In this document: positions 40,064-48,395 of the stretch, piece after piece
How the letters are laid out: each line of letters opens with the position of its first letter
How positions within the stretch are numbered: position 1 is the first letter of the stretch
NCBI GenBank assembly: GCA_902798615.1
Contig: CADBXL010000019.1
Span: 78,239 to 130,705, forward strand
DNA length: 52,467 nucleotides
Origin: an uncultured Bacteroidales bacterium
GTDB lineage: Bacteria > Bacteroidota > Bacteroidia > Bacteroidales > Bacteroidaceae
Direction of reading: 5' to 3'
Made by a program: the position numbers and the translations under genes
The notes under the pieces: generated by a model
What the model was told of the DNA's origin: nothing
The model's input: only the letters and a program-made list of their open reading frames with translations
Databases searched by the model: none

Positions 40064-40786
40064 ATGAAAAAGCCTATATTAGGTTTTATAATGCTTTTTA
40101 TTAGTATGATAAGCTTTGCACAGGGAAGTCCTGTTGTAAGGCAAGATGCTAGTGAGCTTGAATTTCATATAGATACAGCTATGGTGGTAAGGATGCGTAA
40201 GGCAGCTACGATAGTAGGTCCGACAATGATACACTTTGTTGATTCCATAGCTCTGCTTCATGGTGGAAAGGTAACGCCTGTTAACTATAAATCGTTTAAG
40301 AGTACTCTCCGCAAGTGTAATGCGGAAAAGGTACAGGCAAATGAGATTAACGACCTTGTACGCTGTACTATAGCTTGTCCTTACGATTCTTTACATTCCA
40401 TGATAACCGACCTTGTGCAAACTGCCAAGAAGAAAGGGATGTTCAAGAAATACAAACACCAGTCATATCTTGATCGTGGATATTGGGGGGACATGGTGAT
40501 ACTAAATCATGGTATGGTAACCTCAGAGGTTCAGGTAAAGTCATTTTACATGGCATATGCCAATTTAGATGTAAATATGGTAGATTTTCTCGGAGAGGAT
40601 ATCTGTACCAAGATAAAGAATGAAACAGGTTTGGAATCAGGTATGAGCCATCACTATTATGAGATAATCCGTGATGTGACAGGCAAATATTCTTGGGAAG
40701 ACAAAGAAAAAGCCATAGAAGAAAACACAAAATATCTTCAGTGTTTTTGGGAAGACTACGAGAAAGAAACGGAGTTTTATAAGTGA
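40064..40786 (+). CDS. Exported protein resembling the RelA/SpoT nucleotidyltransferase fold
   Basis: 240 residues. Signal peptide KKPILGFIMLFISMISFAQG, so probably periplasmic or secreted. Residues ~85-190 follow the order of motifs in RelA/SpoT-like domains: a Lys-rich helix, EINDLVRCTIACPYDSL, then DRGYWGDMVILNHG, then SEVQVKSFYMAYAN, then MSHHYYEIIRD. The Glu of SEVQVKS matches the catalytic E of EIQ/EVQ; the usual GYR of GYRD/GYRS is GYW here, so synthetase activity is uncertain. Assignment rests on motif order only. Homologous domains include (p)ppGpp synthetases and toxic effectors. I chose ATG 40064 for the signal peptide; ATG 40046 adds six residues. The stop codon overlaps a repeat element. 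Confidence 0.5.
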   Translation: MKKPILGFIMLFISMISFAQGSPVVRQDASELEFHIDTAMVVRMRKAATIVGPTMIHFVDSIALLHGGKVTPVNYKSFKSTLRKCNAEKVQANEINDLVRCTIACPYDSLHSMITDLVQTAKKKGMFKKYKHQSYLDRGYWGDMVILNHGMVTSEVQVKSFYMAYANLDVNMVDFLGEDICTKIKNETGLESGMSHHYYEIIRDVTGKYSWEDKEKAIEENTKYLQCFWEDYEKETEFYK

Positions 40787-40890
40787 ATAGTGAAAAGTGA
40801 AGAATTTGGATTACCTTATATTGCGAAAGGCGATTACCAACTTTAAACCGCAATACTAACTTAAATTCTTAACTCTTCACTTTTCACTTG
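40783..40890. repeat. Inverted 7-bp-period element between convergent genes, copy 2
   Basis: Left units GTGAATA, GTGAAAA, GTGAAGA (40783-40803), then ATTTGGA. Right arm TTAAATTCTTAACTCTTC then ACTTTTCACTTG (40860-40890). The interior GCGAAAGGCGATTACCAAC then TTTAAACCGCAATACTAAC resembles copy 1 at 22342-22456. Its first unit overlaps the TGA stop of the upstream gene. Confidence 0.7.
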
Positions 40891-40892
40891 CT

Positions 40893-42284
40893 TTAGAATA
40901 TTCCCGTTGCTGAGATCAGCAATATTGTGAGAAGCACAGGAACCACATATCTTAGCATTACAATATATAGTTTCTTGCGGTGGAATTTGTAGCCGTTCAT
41001 TCTTATCTCGCCAATGAGCAAACGAGGTTTTACCACCCATCCTATCATGATGCAGGTGCATATTGCAAGGAATGGCATAAGTACGTTGTTGCTCACATAG
41101 TCGAAGATATCGAGAATCTGTGCCGTAGCTCCGTTAGGCAGGGTATATTCAAAATAGAATAGGTTATAGCCAAGGCATACTATGATTGACCATATAAAGC
41201 CTGTGGCAGACATCACGATTACTGCCTTGCGCCTTGTCCATTGGAACTTATCCATAAAGCTTGCCACGATAGCTTCCAATATAGATACGGCACTTGTGAG
41301 AGCTGCAAAGGTAACGGTAAGGAAGAAGATAAGTCCGATGGCACGACCGCCAAACGAGCCTAATGAGTCAAACACCTTTGGAAGAGCTACAAACATAAGG
41401 CCAGGACCGGCACTCATACCCTCTGTACCCATGAAAACATATACGGCAGGGATAATCATCATACCAGCAAGAATGGCTATTGTAGTATCGAAAATCTCGA
41501 TTCTATCGACAGCCTTGCCTAAATTCACGCTACGCTTCATATAGGAGCCGTAAGTCACCATAATACCCATGGCAATAGAGAGAGAATAGAAAAGCTGTCC
41601 TGTGGCATCAAGTGCAATCATCAGGAACTTCTTCATAGTAATCCCTTCAAAGTTAGGGATGAAATAAACTCCTACGCCCTGAAGACCTGTTCGCGTAACT
41701 CCATTAGCATCAGTATGAGATATTGTGAGCGAGTATGCACATATACCTATCACCATAAGCAGAAGTATAGGCATAATGATACGTGAATAGCGTTCAATGC
41801 CTTTCTCTACACCTTTATATACCACATAGAAGCATATTATGGCAAAGGCGGCCATATAGATAATAGGCGACCACAGGTCAGATATGAAACCTTTGAAATA
41901 TCCATTAGTTACTGGAGCATCGGCATTTTCCACTATATAAGTAGTGAGATATTTCAATACCCAACCGCCTATCACGCAATAATACGGATAGATGATGTAA
42001 GGTACAATAAACGACAGATAGCCAATGAATGCCCATTTCTCGCGGAAAAATTTATATGCGGTAAGCGGTCCCTGACGTGAGCGTCTGCCTATAGCTACCT
42101 CCGTAATAAGGAGTGTAAAGCCGAAAGTCACGGCAAGGAGTATGTAGAGTACGAGGAAGAGTCCACCTCCGTCTCGTGCTGCAAGATAAGGGAAACGCCA
42201 GATATTGCCTAAACCAACGGCACTACCTGCTGATGCAAGAACAAACCCCAGCGAACCGCTGAATGAATTGCGTGATTCTGTCAT
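40893..42284 (-). CDS. Sodium-dependent transporter of the neurotransmitter:sodium symporter family
   Basis: 463 residues, 11-12 membrane helices, inner membrane. TM1 has GFVLASAGSAVGLGNIWRFP, then YLAARDGGGLFL, the unwound substrate/Na-binding segment of LeuT-type symporters. TM6 region LDATGQLFYSLSIAMGIMVTYGSY and TM8 region FAALTSAVSILEAIVAS are also typical. It probably imports an amino acid with Na+; the substrate cannot be told. Alone in its orientation. Confidence 0.93.
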   Translation of the reverse strand: MTESRNSFSGSLGFVLASAGSAVGLGNIWRFPYLAARDGGGLFLVLYILLAVTFGFTLLITEVAIGRRSRQGPLTAYKFFREKWAFIGYLSFIVPYIIYPYYCVIGGWVLKYLTTYIVENADAPVTNGYFKGFISDLWSPIIYMAAFAIICFYVVYKGVEKGIERYSRIIMPILLLMVIGICAYSLTISHTDANGVTRTGLQGVGVYFIPNFEGITMKKFLMIALDATGQLFYSLSIAMGIMVTYGSYMKRSVNLGKAVDRIEIFDTTIAILAGMMIIPAVYVFMGTEGMSAGPGLMFVALPKVFDSLGSFGGRAIGLIFFLTVTFAALTSAVSILEAIVASFMDKFQWTRRKAVIVMSATGFIWSIIVCLGYNLFYFEYTLPNGATAQILDIFDYVSNNVLMPFLAICTCIMIGWVVKPRLLIGEIRMNGYKFHRKKLYIVMLRYVVPVLLTILLISATGIF

Positions 42285-42449
42285 TATTGAATGTATAATA
42301 TACTTTGGCTTGCAAAATTACTCATTTTTTCATATATATCATACAAAGAAAGGCAAAAGTTTCTTAAAGCTTAGCATTTTTGTGCTGTAGAATAGGTAGT
42401 AATTCAGAATTTCTCAGTATCTTTGCAAAAACTAAAAGTAATATTTCTT

Positions 42450-43148
42450 ATGAAGAAACTACCTATATCTATATTCCTTTTCGTTATACTTATGGCGGTT
42501 GTATCAGCTATTACAAGCTACAAGACAACCTGCACACGTATTTCCGAAGATGTGAACCATGCTTTGGCACTAACCAAGTATCAGATGCCGTGTGATGTGG
42601 TAACAGCCGATACAATTCGCTGCTATCGCAATAACATCACTATTGTCGAACTCAAGGAGACGGCTTGTCTGGCTATGCAGACAATCCGCAAGGGAAATCG
42701 CCATGAAACGGAACTTATTGCTGAGGCTAACTGCGATTTCACAACCGTCTTTATGCTCTCCGACCAGCGTGCTTCAGCATCGTTCATGCTTGTCGGCATA
42801 CTATGGCTTATCGGCAGTACCCTCTATATTCGTCGTCATAAGCCCGAACTCATAGTACAAGGCATAGCCTACGGAGGACTGATATTCAATAATGACAGAT
42901 TCTCTACTACCACAGGCGAGCGCATCCACCTCACACCTATGCAACATACTCTCCTGGAGATGTTCCTGAAGTCAGATAATCACACCCTCACCAAGCAGGA
43001 AATATGTGATCGTCTCTGGCCAAAGAAACCTGATGCCAACGATACTCTATATACTCTTATCCGTCGCATCAAACCAATCATTGAGGCAAACAGCAACCTC
43101 AAGATAGAGTCAGACAGAGGCAAGAGTTATTCGCTTGAAATCAGGTAG
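42450..43148 (+). CDS. Membrane-anchored winged-helix regulator
   Basis: 232 residues. An N-terminal hydrophobic helix (LPISIFLFVILMAVVSAIT) and a second at ~115-135 (ASASFMLVGILWLIGSTLYI) flank a ~90-residue probably periplasmic region with three Cys. The C-terminal ~85 residues are an OmpR/PhoB-type winged helix (IHLTPMQHTLLEMFLKSDNH; LTKQEICDRLWPKKPDANDT; LYTLIRRIKPIIEA). This reverses neither ToxR nor CadC order exactly, as here the DNA-binding domain is C-terminal. A -7 box TATCTTTG lies at 42418-42425. It lies 13 bases before the HTCS-like gene, so the two form an operon. Confidence 0.8.
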   Translation: MKKLPISIFLFVILMAVVSAITSYKTTCTRISEDVNHALALTKYQMPCDVVTADTIRCYRNNITIVELKETACLAMQTIRKGNRHETELIAEANCDFTTVFMLSDQRASASFMLVGILWLIGSTLYIRRHKPELIVQGIAYGGLIFNNDRFSTTTGERIHLTPMQHTLLEMFLKSDNHTLTKQEICDRLWPKKPDANDTLYTLIRRIKPIIEANSNLKIESDRGKSYSLEIR

Positions 43149-43161
43149 AGGATAAACTATT

Positions 43162-46100
43162 ATGAAAAGAAGAAACATCTTAATTTTATTCTTACTGTGG
43201 CTCATAATGATCAGAGTCTCAGCACAGACATATAGGATGTTTACTACCGAGAATGGATTGACGAGTAGTCTTGTAAATTATATCTTTGAAGATAGAAAAG
43301 GACTTATTTGGATAGCCACGGAAGATGGGCTGAACAAGTACGATGGTGTTAAGATAACATCATACAGGCACAAAGAGGATGATGATACATCGCTGGCAAG
43401 CAACTATGTGAGTACGCTAATAGAAGACGCACAGGGCAATTTGATTGTAAGTACATATAGTGGCTTGCAGATATACAGGCACGATACGGATGACTTTTCA
43501 CCTATTGGGACCACTCCAAATGGTAAGCCATTGAAGGTAAACATCAACAGGTTGATGCTGGAGAAAGATGGTAGATTATATGGAACGGGCGATATTTCGT
43601 GTGAGATAAGGACAAAGGGGAAAAGCGGTATTGAGATTCTGCAAATGAATAAGCCGTACTTCTCAAATGATATTACAAATGAGTTTACAGAGAAACTAAA
43701 CATACGTGCCACATTGCGATATGACGATAATCATTTGCTTTTAGGTACTGATGGCGATGGTGTGAAGCTATTCAATGAACTTCAGCACACATATATCGAT
43801 TATCCACTTGATATTCCGAATATTCCGCAAAAGCTTCAGAAAGTTCATCACCTTATGCGTGACAGAAGTGGGAACCTATGGATTGCACTCTATCAGAAAG
43901 GTATAGTGATGATGTCACGCCATAAGGGAATGTTCGGTTATATAGGTTCAAGAACATCTCAGAAGAATCTTATAGGCTCACATTGTGTACAATCAATAGT
44001 AAAGAGCCGTAATGGAGGCATGTGGGTAGGTACAGATGGCGATGGATTGTATTATCTCGAAGGTAATAAGTCGCAGCACATATCAGAAGGTGTACCTCCC
44101 ATGATAAATGCCTTGATGGAAGACTCAGAGGGAGCACTCTGGATAGGCTCGTATGGCTATCCTTGTTATAGGCGTGTCAATGGAGTGTCAGGCAAGGTTC
44201 AGGGACTCCCCGATTTCCCTCGTGTTTTTTGCATCAGGGAAGACCGCCAGCAAAGAGTATGGCTTGGCACTATGGGAAATGGCTTATACTGCTATGATCT
44301 AACCAAACACAGCATTAGGCATATTGACTATAAGGGAATGAATCGCTTTGTAAACTGCATTTGCATACTGTCAAACGGGGATGTCCTCGTAGGAACATTC
44401 AATGGTATATACAATATCAGCACGCACCAAAACCTATGCCCTAAGAAAATAGTTTATACTATATATGAGGATACAAGAGGAAGATTATGGATTGGTACAT
44501 CCGAAGGCTTGACTGTTATTGACAAGAACAAGCAGAAAACATATACCACATCCGATGGAATGGGGACAAATACGGTCTTTGCCATCTCTGAGGATGAAGA
44601 GGGAAAGATTTGGTTTTCCACAAATACTGGTCTCTCATGCTTTGATGAGCATGAAAGTGTCTTCACCAACTATTCAGCAAGAGACGGACTTCAAGGCAAT
44701 GAGTTCTCAAAAGGTGCTGTCGTCAGGGATGACGATGGTACGCTTTGGTTTGCCGGAAATGAGGGCATAACGTATTTTTCATCAAGAAACGTCAGTCAAA
44801 TAAGTTTCAATTTACACCCGCGAATCACCGCTCTATATATCAATAACGAGGCTATCAATACAAAGACACTTACTGGAGGGAAGGTCATTATTGACAGTTC
44901 TATATTAGATTCTCGAAATTTCAGCATAGCCTACGAGAATAATTCATTCAGCATAGAACTGTCAACCGTAGAGATTGATCGTCCCGCAGGATGCACATAC
45001 TGCTATTCGCTTGATAATGGTGAGTGGATATCCATTCCTGATGGCGGACATATCATTTCATTCAGTAACCTTGATACAGGCTGTCATTCTCTGCGTTATG
45101 CGGTGGAGTATAACGGCAAGCTTTCCGAGGTAAAAGAGGCAAACATAGAAATCCGTCATCCATGGTGGGGGAGTATATGGGCTAAGAGTGTGCTGTGCCT
45201 TATAGTCGTTGCAATAGCTACATTGATATATTTCTGGATACGCAGCAAGGAAAAGGTCAAGGCACTTGCCTTGATATCACACAAGATACGTACTCCTATG
45301 TCGCTCATTGTCAGTCCGCTTGTCCAGCTCATAGATAATGATCCTGACGAACAGCGACAAAAGACTTATAAACTTATGCTCCGTAATGCCCAAAGACTCC
45401 AGCATCTTGCTGCTCAGGCAACGGATGAAGAGCCTATTGGACCTATTGAAAGTGTTGAGATAGAATCTGATGCCACTGATTTACAGCAGTCGCGCACCAC
45501 AAGGCATATTGTCATTGTGGAAGATGATGACGAGGTGAGGAAATATCTCTGCGAACAACTTTCAGCCGATTATCATGTTCATGAGGCAACTAACGGAAAG
45601 CAAGCCCTCAAAATTATTTTCGAAAGAATGCCTGATGCCATAATCAGCGACATCACTATGCCACAAATGGATGGTATCACGCTATGCCGAAAACTGAAGA
45701 AAAACATTCAGTTAGCCCATATTCCCGTCATTCTGCTTACTGCGCGTGCTGATGAGGAGGCAACGCTTCAGGGGCTGGGAATCGGGGCAGATGCCTATAT
45801 CACAAAGCCTTTCAACATCAAGATATTACGCCAGAAAATATCTAACCTCATACAGCTTCGCCAACAACTCCGTAATGTCTATCAGGGAAAGCAACTACAG
45901 GAGGACAGATTGGAAACAATTGAAGCAGAAGACTATGAAGACAAGCTCATGGAGCGACTGATGAATGTTATCAACAACCACATAGGCGATGCAGACTTTT
46001 CCGTAGAAACACTATGCGAGGAGGTTGGCATAAGCCGAGCCAGCCTACATCGAAAACTAAAGGAGAAAACCAACCAGTCAACAAGCATCTTCATAAGGAA

Positions 46101-46266
46101 TGTCCGACTGAAGCAGGCAGAGAAACTCTTGCTCGAAACAAACCTTCATGTAAGCGAGATAGCCACGAAGGTAGGCTTCAAGCACACATCATATTTCATC
46201 AATTCGTTTCGTGAACTCTATGGAATTTCACCTAATGAATGGAAAGAGCGTGAGAGAAGTAAATAA
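43162..46266 (+). CDS. HTCS-type regulator lacking the histidine-kinase ATPase domain
   Basis: 1034 residues. Signal/anchor, then a periplasmic two-propeller sensor of Reg_prop repeats (LIWIATEDGLNKYDG, MWVGTDGDGLYYL, LWIGTSEGLTVID) to ~560, a Y_Y_Y domain (~590-665), and a membrane helix (~675-693). Then an H-box helix ISHKIRTPMSLIVSP with the His near residue 706, ending ~752. Instead of the HATPase_c domain there are only ~30 residues before a receiver domain (~782-900, phospho-Asp near 830 in IISDITMPQMDG), then an AraC domain (~930-1030). Full-length HTCS proteins are ~1300-1400 residues. It should regulate the downstream GH43/GH115 genes in response to a xylan-derived sugar, but cannot autophosphorylate by the normal route. 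Confidence 0.88.
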   Translation: MKRRNILILFLLWLIMIRVSAQTYRMFTTENGLTSSLVNYIFEDRKGLIWIATEDGLNKYDGVKITSYRHKEDDDTSLASNYVSTLIEDAQGNLIVSTYSGLQIYRHDTDDFSPIGTTPNGKPLKVNINRLMLEKDGRLYGTGDISCEIRTKGKSGIEILQMNKPYFSNDITNEFTEKLNIRATLRYDDNHLLLGTDGDGVKLFNELQHTYIDYPLDIPNIPQKLQKVHHLMRDRSGNLWIALYQKGIVMMSRHKGMFGYIGSRTSQKNLIGSHCVQSIVKSRNGGMWVGTDGDGLYYLEGNKSQHISEGVPPMINALMEDSEGALWIGSYGYPCYRRVNGVSGKVQGLPDFPRVFCIREDRQQRVWLGTMGNGLYCYDLTKHSIRHIDYKGMNRFVNCICILSNGDVLVGTFNGIYNISTHQNLCPKKIVYTIYEDTRGRLWIGTSEGLTVIDKNKQKTYTTSDGMGTNTVFAISEDEEGKIWFSTNTGLSCFDEHESVFTNYSARDGLQGNEFSKGAVVRDDDGTLWFAGNEGITYFSSRNVSQISFNLHPRITALYINNEAINTKTLTGGKVIIDSSILDSRNFSIAYENNSFSIELSTVEIDRPAGCTYCYSLDNGEWISIPDGGHIISFSNLDTGCHSLRYAVEYNGKLSEVKEANIEIRHPWWGSIWAKSVLCLIVVAIATLIYFWIRSKEKVKALALISHKIRTPMSLIVSPLVQLIDNDPDEQRQKTYKLMLRNAQRLQHLAAQATDEEPIGPIESVEIESDATDLQQSRTTRHIVIVEDDDEVRKYLCEQLSADYHVHEATNGKQALKIIFERMPDAIISDITMPQMDGITLCRKLKKNIQLAHIPVILLTARADEEATLQGLGIGADAYITKPFNIKILRQKISNLIQLRQQLRNVYQGKQLQEDRLETIEAEDYEDKLMERLMNVINNHIGDADFSVETLCEEVGISRASLHRKLKEKTNQSTSIFIRNVRLKQAEKLLLETNLHVSEIATKVGFKHTSYFINSFRELYGISPNEWKERERSK

Positions 46267-46337
46267 TTATCAGAGAGGCTGTTATCTTATTCCGTAATTT
46301 TTCTGAGACATTATTGCAATAATAAGAGACGCGTTTT

Positions 46338-46370
46338 TTTGCAAAATAGCATGTGAAGATGTTATCTTTG
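46338..46370 (+). promoter_or_regulatory. Promoter of the GH43-GH115 operon
   Basis: TTTG (46338-46341), 21 bases, TATCTTTG (46363-46370), 35 bases before the GH43 ATG. Confidence 0.6.
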
Positions 46371-46404
46371 CAGAAACTAAAACGTGTAAAGTTATTAATG
46401 CAAT

Positions 46405-48036
46405 ATGAAAAAACGTAATTTCTTTCTCCTGACAGCTATTATGATATTGTCAGGCATACTCTCCCCCTTGACAACAAGGGGTGCATCGGGCTTCAAAAAT
46501 CCTGTGCTTACAGGATTTCATGCAGATCCAAGCGTATGTAGGGTGGGTGATGATTTCTATCTCGTAAACAGCACCTTCCAGTATTTCCCTGGTGTGCCGG
46601 TATTCCATAGTAAGGATCTGATGAACTGGGAGCAGGTGGGCAACTGCCTCACACGTCCTTCTCAGGTGGATTTGAAGGGTACAGATGGTAATGCAGGAAT
46701 CTATGCCCCTACTATCAGATATAATGATGGGCGATATTATATGGTGACAACGGTATTCCCTTCACGCCGCCATTTCTATGTATGGACAGATAATCCTTCT
46801 GGGGAGTGGTCAGATCCGATAATAATCGACTTTGCTATCGGAAGTTGTGATCCTACGCTTTTCTTCGATGAAGGCAAATGCTATTTCCTATGGAAAGAGG
46901 GCGATATCAAGATATGTGAGATTGATGTGAACACAGGCAAGAAATTGGGAGATATACATCATCTGGGAGTTGGTCTTGGAGGACGTTACCCGGAAGGACC
47001 GCATATCTATAAAAAAGACGACTACTACTATCTGCTACTTGCTGAGGGCGGTACTGAGCATGGGCACCATGTCAATATACTGCGTAGTAAAAACCTGTTC
47101 GGTCCTTATGAGTCTAACCCTTCAAATCCTATCCTCTCACACTTCAATATGAAGATGCAGAACAGTCCTATTCAGGGACTAGGACACGCAGATCTTGTTC
47201 AGGCTCCCGACTCTTCATGGTGGATGATATGCTTAGGCTACAGAACAAGCGGATACTTACAGCACGTTATGGGGCGTGAGACTATGCTTGCACCGGTGGA
47301 ATGGGAGAAAAACGGGTGGCCTGTGGTGAATGATGACGGCACATTGCAGGTAGATATGAAGTGTAAAACCTTGCCGTTAGTGCCTTTGGCAGAAGACCCT
47401 GTAAAGGAAGAATTTAACTATGCGGAACGACATGCTCCCAAAGACAGCTATCATTCCTTGGGCTTGCCTATGGGCTGGATGAGTCTTTGTAACCCAGATT
47501 ATACAAAATACTCACTCACGGCGCATAAGGGTTTTCTACGTCTCTATCCCAGCATTATAGACCTTAGCGAAACGGCTTCACCTACCTTTGTTGCACGTAG
47601 GCAGACAGAACTGTCTTTTTCTGCAACGGCAAAGGCAGACCTCACACATCTTACGGAAGGAATGCAAGTGGGCATCACAGCCTATGCCACTCCACTGAGC
47701 CACTATGATGTGGTGGCAGAGAGGAAAGACGGGAAGATTATCATAAGGTCAAACGTGCGTCTTGGTCAGACCTGTCATAGCGAAAACAATCAGATAACCT
47801 TGAATGGTAACTATGCCTATCTGCGTATAACCTCTGATAAAGAATACTATTACATGATGGCATCTGCTGACGGCGCAAGCTACACTACGCTTGCCAAGAT
47901 GGAATACCGATACCTAAGTACGGAGACAAATGGCGGTTTCACCGGAGTGATGCTCGGATTATTTGCGCAGAGTAATAGTGAAAACGATAAAGGATATGTT
48001 GATATAGACTGGTTTGAATATGAAGTAAAAAAATAA
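46405..48036 (+). CDS. Secreted GH43 beta-xylosidase/arabinofuranosidase
   Basis: 543 residues with signal peptide. A five-bladed propeller GH43 catalytic domain (~30-330): the general base Asp in GFHADPSVCRVGDDFYLVNS, the pKa-modulating Asp in GSCDPTLFFDEGK, and the acid Glu in YPEGPHIYKKDDYYYL. The C-terminal ~200 residues form the beta-sandwich usual in xylosidase-type GH43 (WMSLCNPDYTKYSLTAHKG). It trims xylose or arabinose from xylan oligosaccharides. It starts the operon with the GH35 remnant and GH115, behind the HTCS-like regulator. Sub-specificity is inferred. Confidence 0.9.
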   Translation: MKKRNFFLLTAIMILSGILSPLTTRGASGFKNPVLTGFHADPSVCRVGDDFYLVNSTFQYFPGVPVFHSKDLMNWEQVGNCLTRPSQVDLKGTDGNAGIYAPTIRYNDGRYYMVTTVFPSRRHFYVWTDNPSGEWSDPIIIDFAIGSCDPTLFFDEGKCYFLWKEGDIKICEIDVNTGKKLGDIHHLGVGLGGRYPEGPHIYKKDDYYYLLLAEGGTEHGHHVNILRSKNLFGPYESNPSNPILSHFNMKMQNSPIQGLGHADLVQAPDSSWWMICLGYRTSGYLQHVMGRETMLAPVEWEKNGWPVVNDDGTLQVDMKCKTLPLVPLAEDPVKEEFNYAERHAPKDSYHSLGLPMGWMSLCNPDYTKYSLTAHKGFLRLYPSIIDLSETASPTFVARRQTELSFSATAKADLTHLTEGMQVGITAYATPLSHYDVVAERKDGKIIIRSNVRLGQTCHSENNQITLNGNYAYLRITSDKEYYYMMASADGASYTTLAKMEYRYLSTETNGGFTGVMLGLFAQSNSENDKGYVDIDWFEYEVKK

Positions 48037-48043
48037 AGGAAAT

Positions 48044-48395
48044 ATGAGGAATTATAACATTTGGAAAAGTGCGTTATATATTGCGCTGACAGTATTTACG
48101 ACATCCTCATTAATGGCACAACAGTTGCCCAAGGTGGAGAAAAAGCATGGCACATGGCAGATGACTGTAGATGGGGAGCCATATCTTATGCTGGCAGGGG
48201 AACTGCATAACTCATCTACAGGCAGCAGTCATTATATGGCAGACATCTGGCAACGTATGGCAAAAAAGAACCTGAATACGGTTATTGCCGTTCAGATAGA
48301 AAACGAAGTATAATGGAGATGAGACTACATTAGGTGGTCCTGTTATCCGCAACGGAGAAGTAAAGGCATTTAGAATAAAGATGTATGAGTATTAG
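48044..48395 (+). pseudogene. Collapsed GH35/DUF5597-type beta-galactosidase remnant
   Basis: The frame starts with a signal peptide (ALYIALTVFTTSSLMAQ) and WQMTVDGEPYLMLAGELHNS, continuing to MAKKNLNTVIA, the opening of a GH35-like enzyme. It jumps at once to VQIENEV, normally more than 100 residues later, and stops at 48313. In another frame the C-terminal GDETTLGGPVIRNGEVKAFR, then IKMYEY, follows and stops at 48395. So start, one internal motif and the end survive, with everything between deleted. The ORF 48044-48313 (89 codons) is not a functional enzyme. Its end overlaps the GH115 start. Confidence 0.75.
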
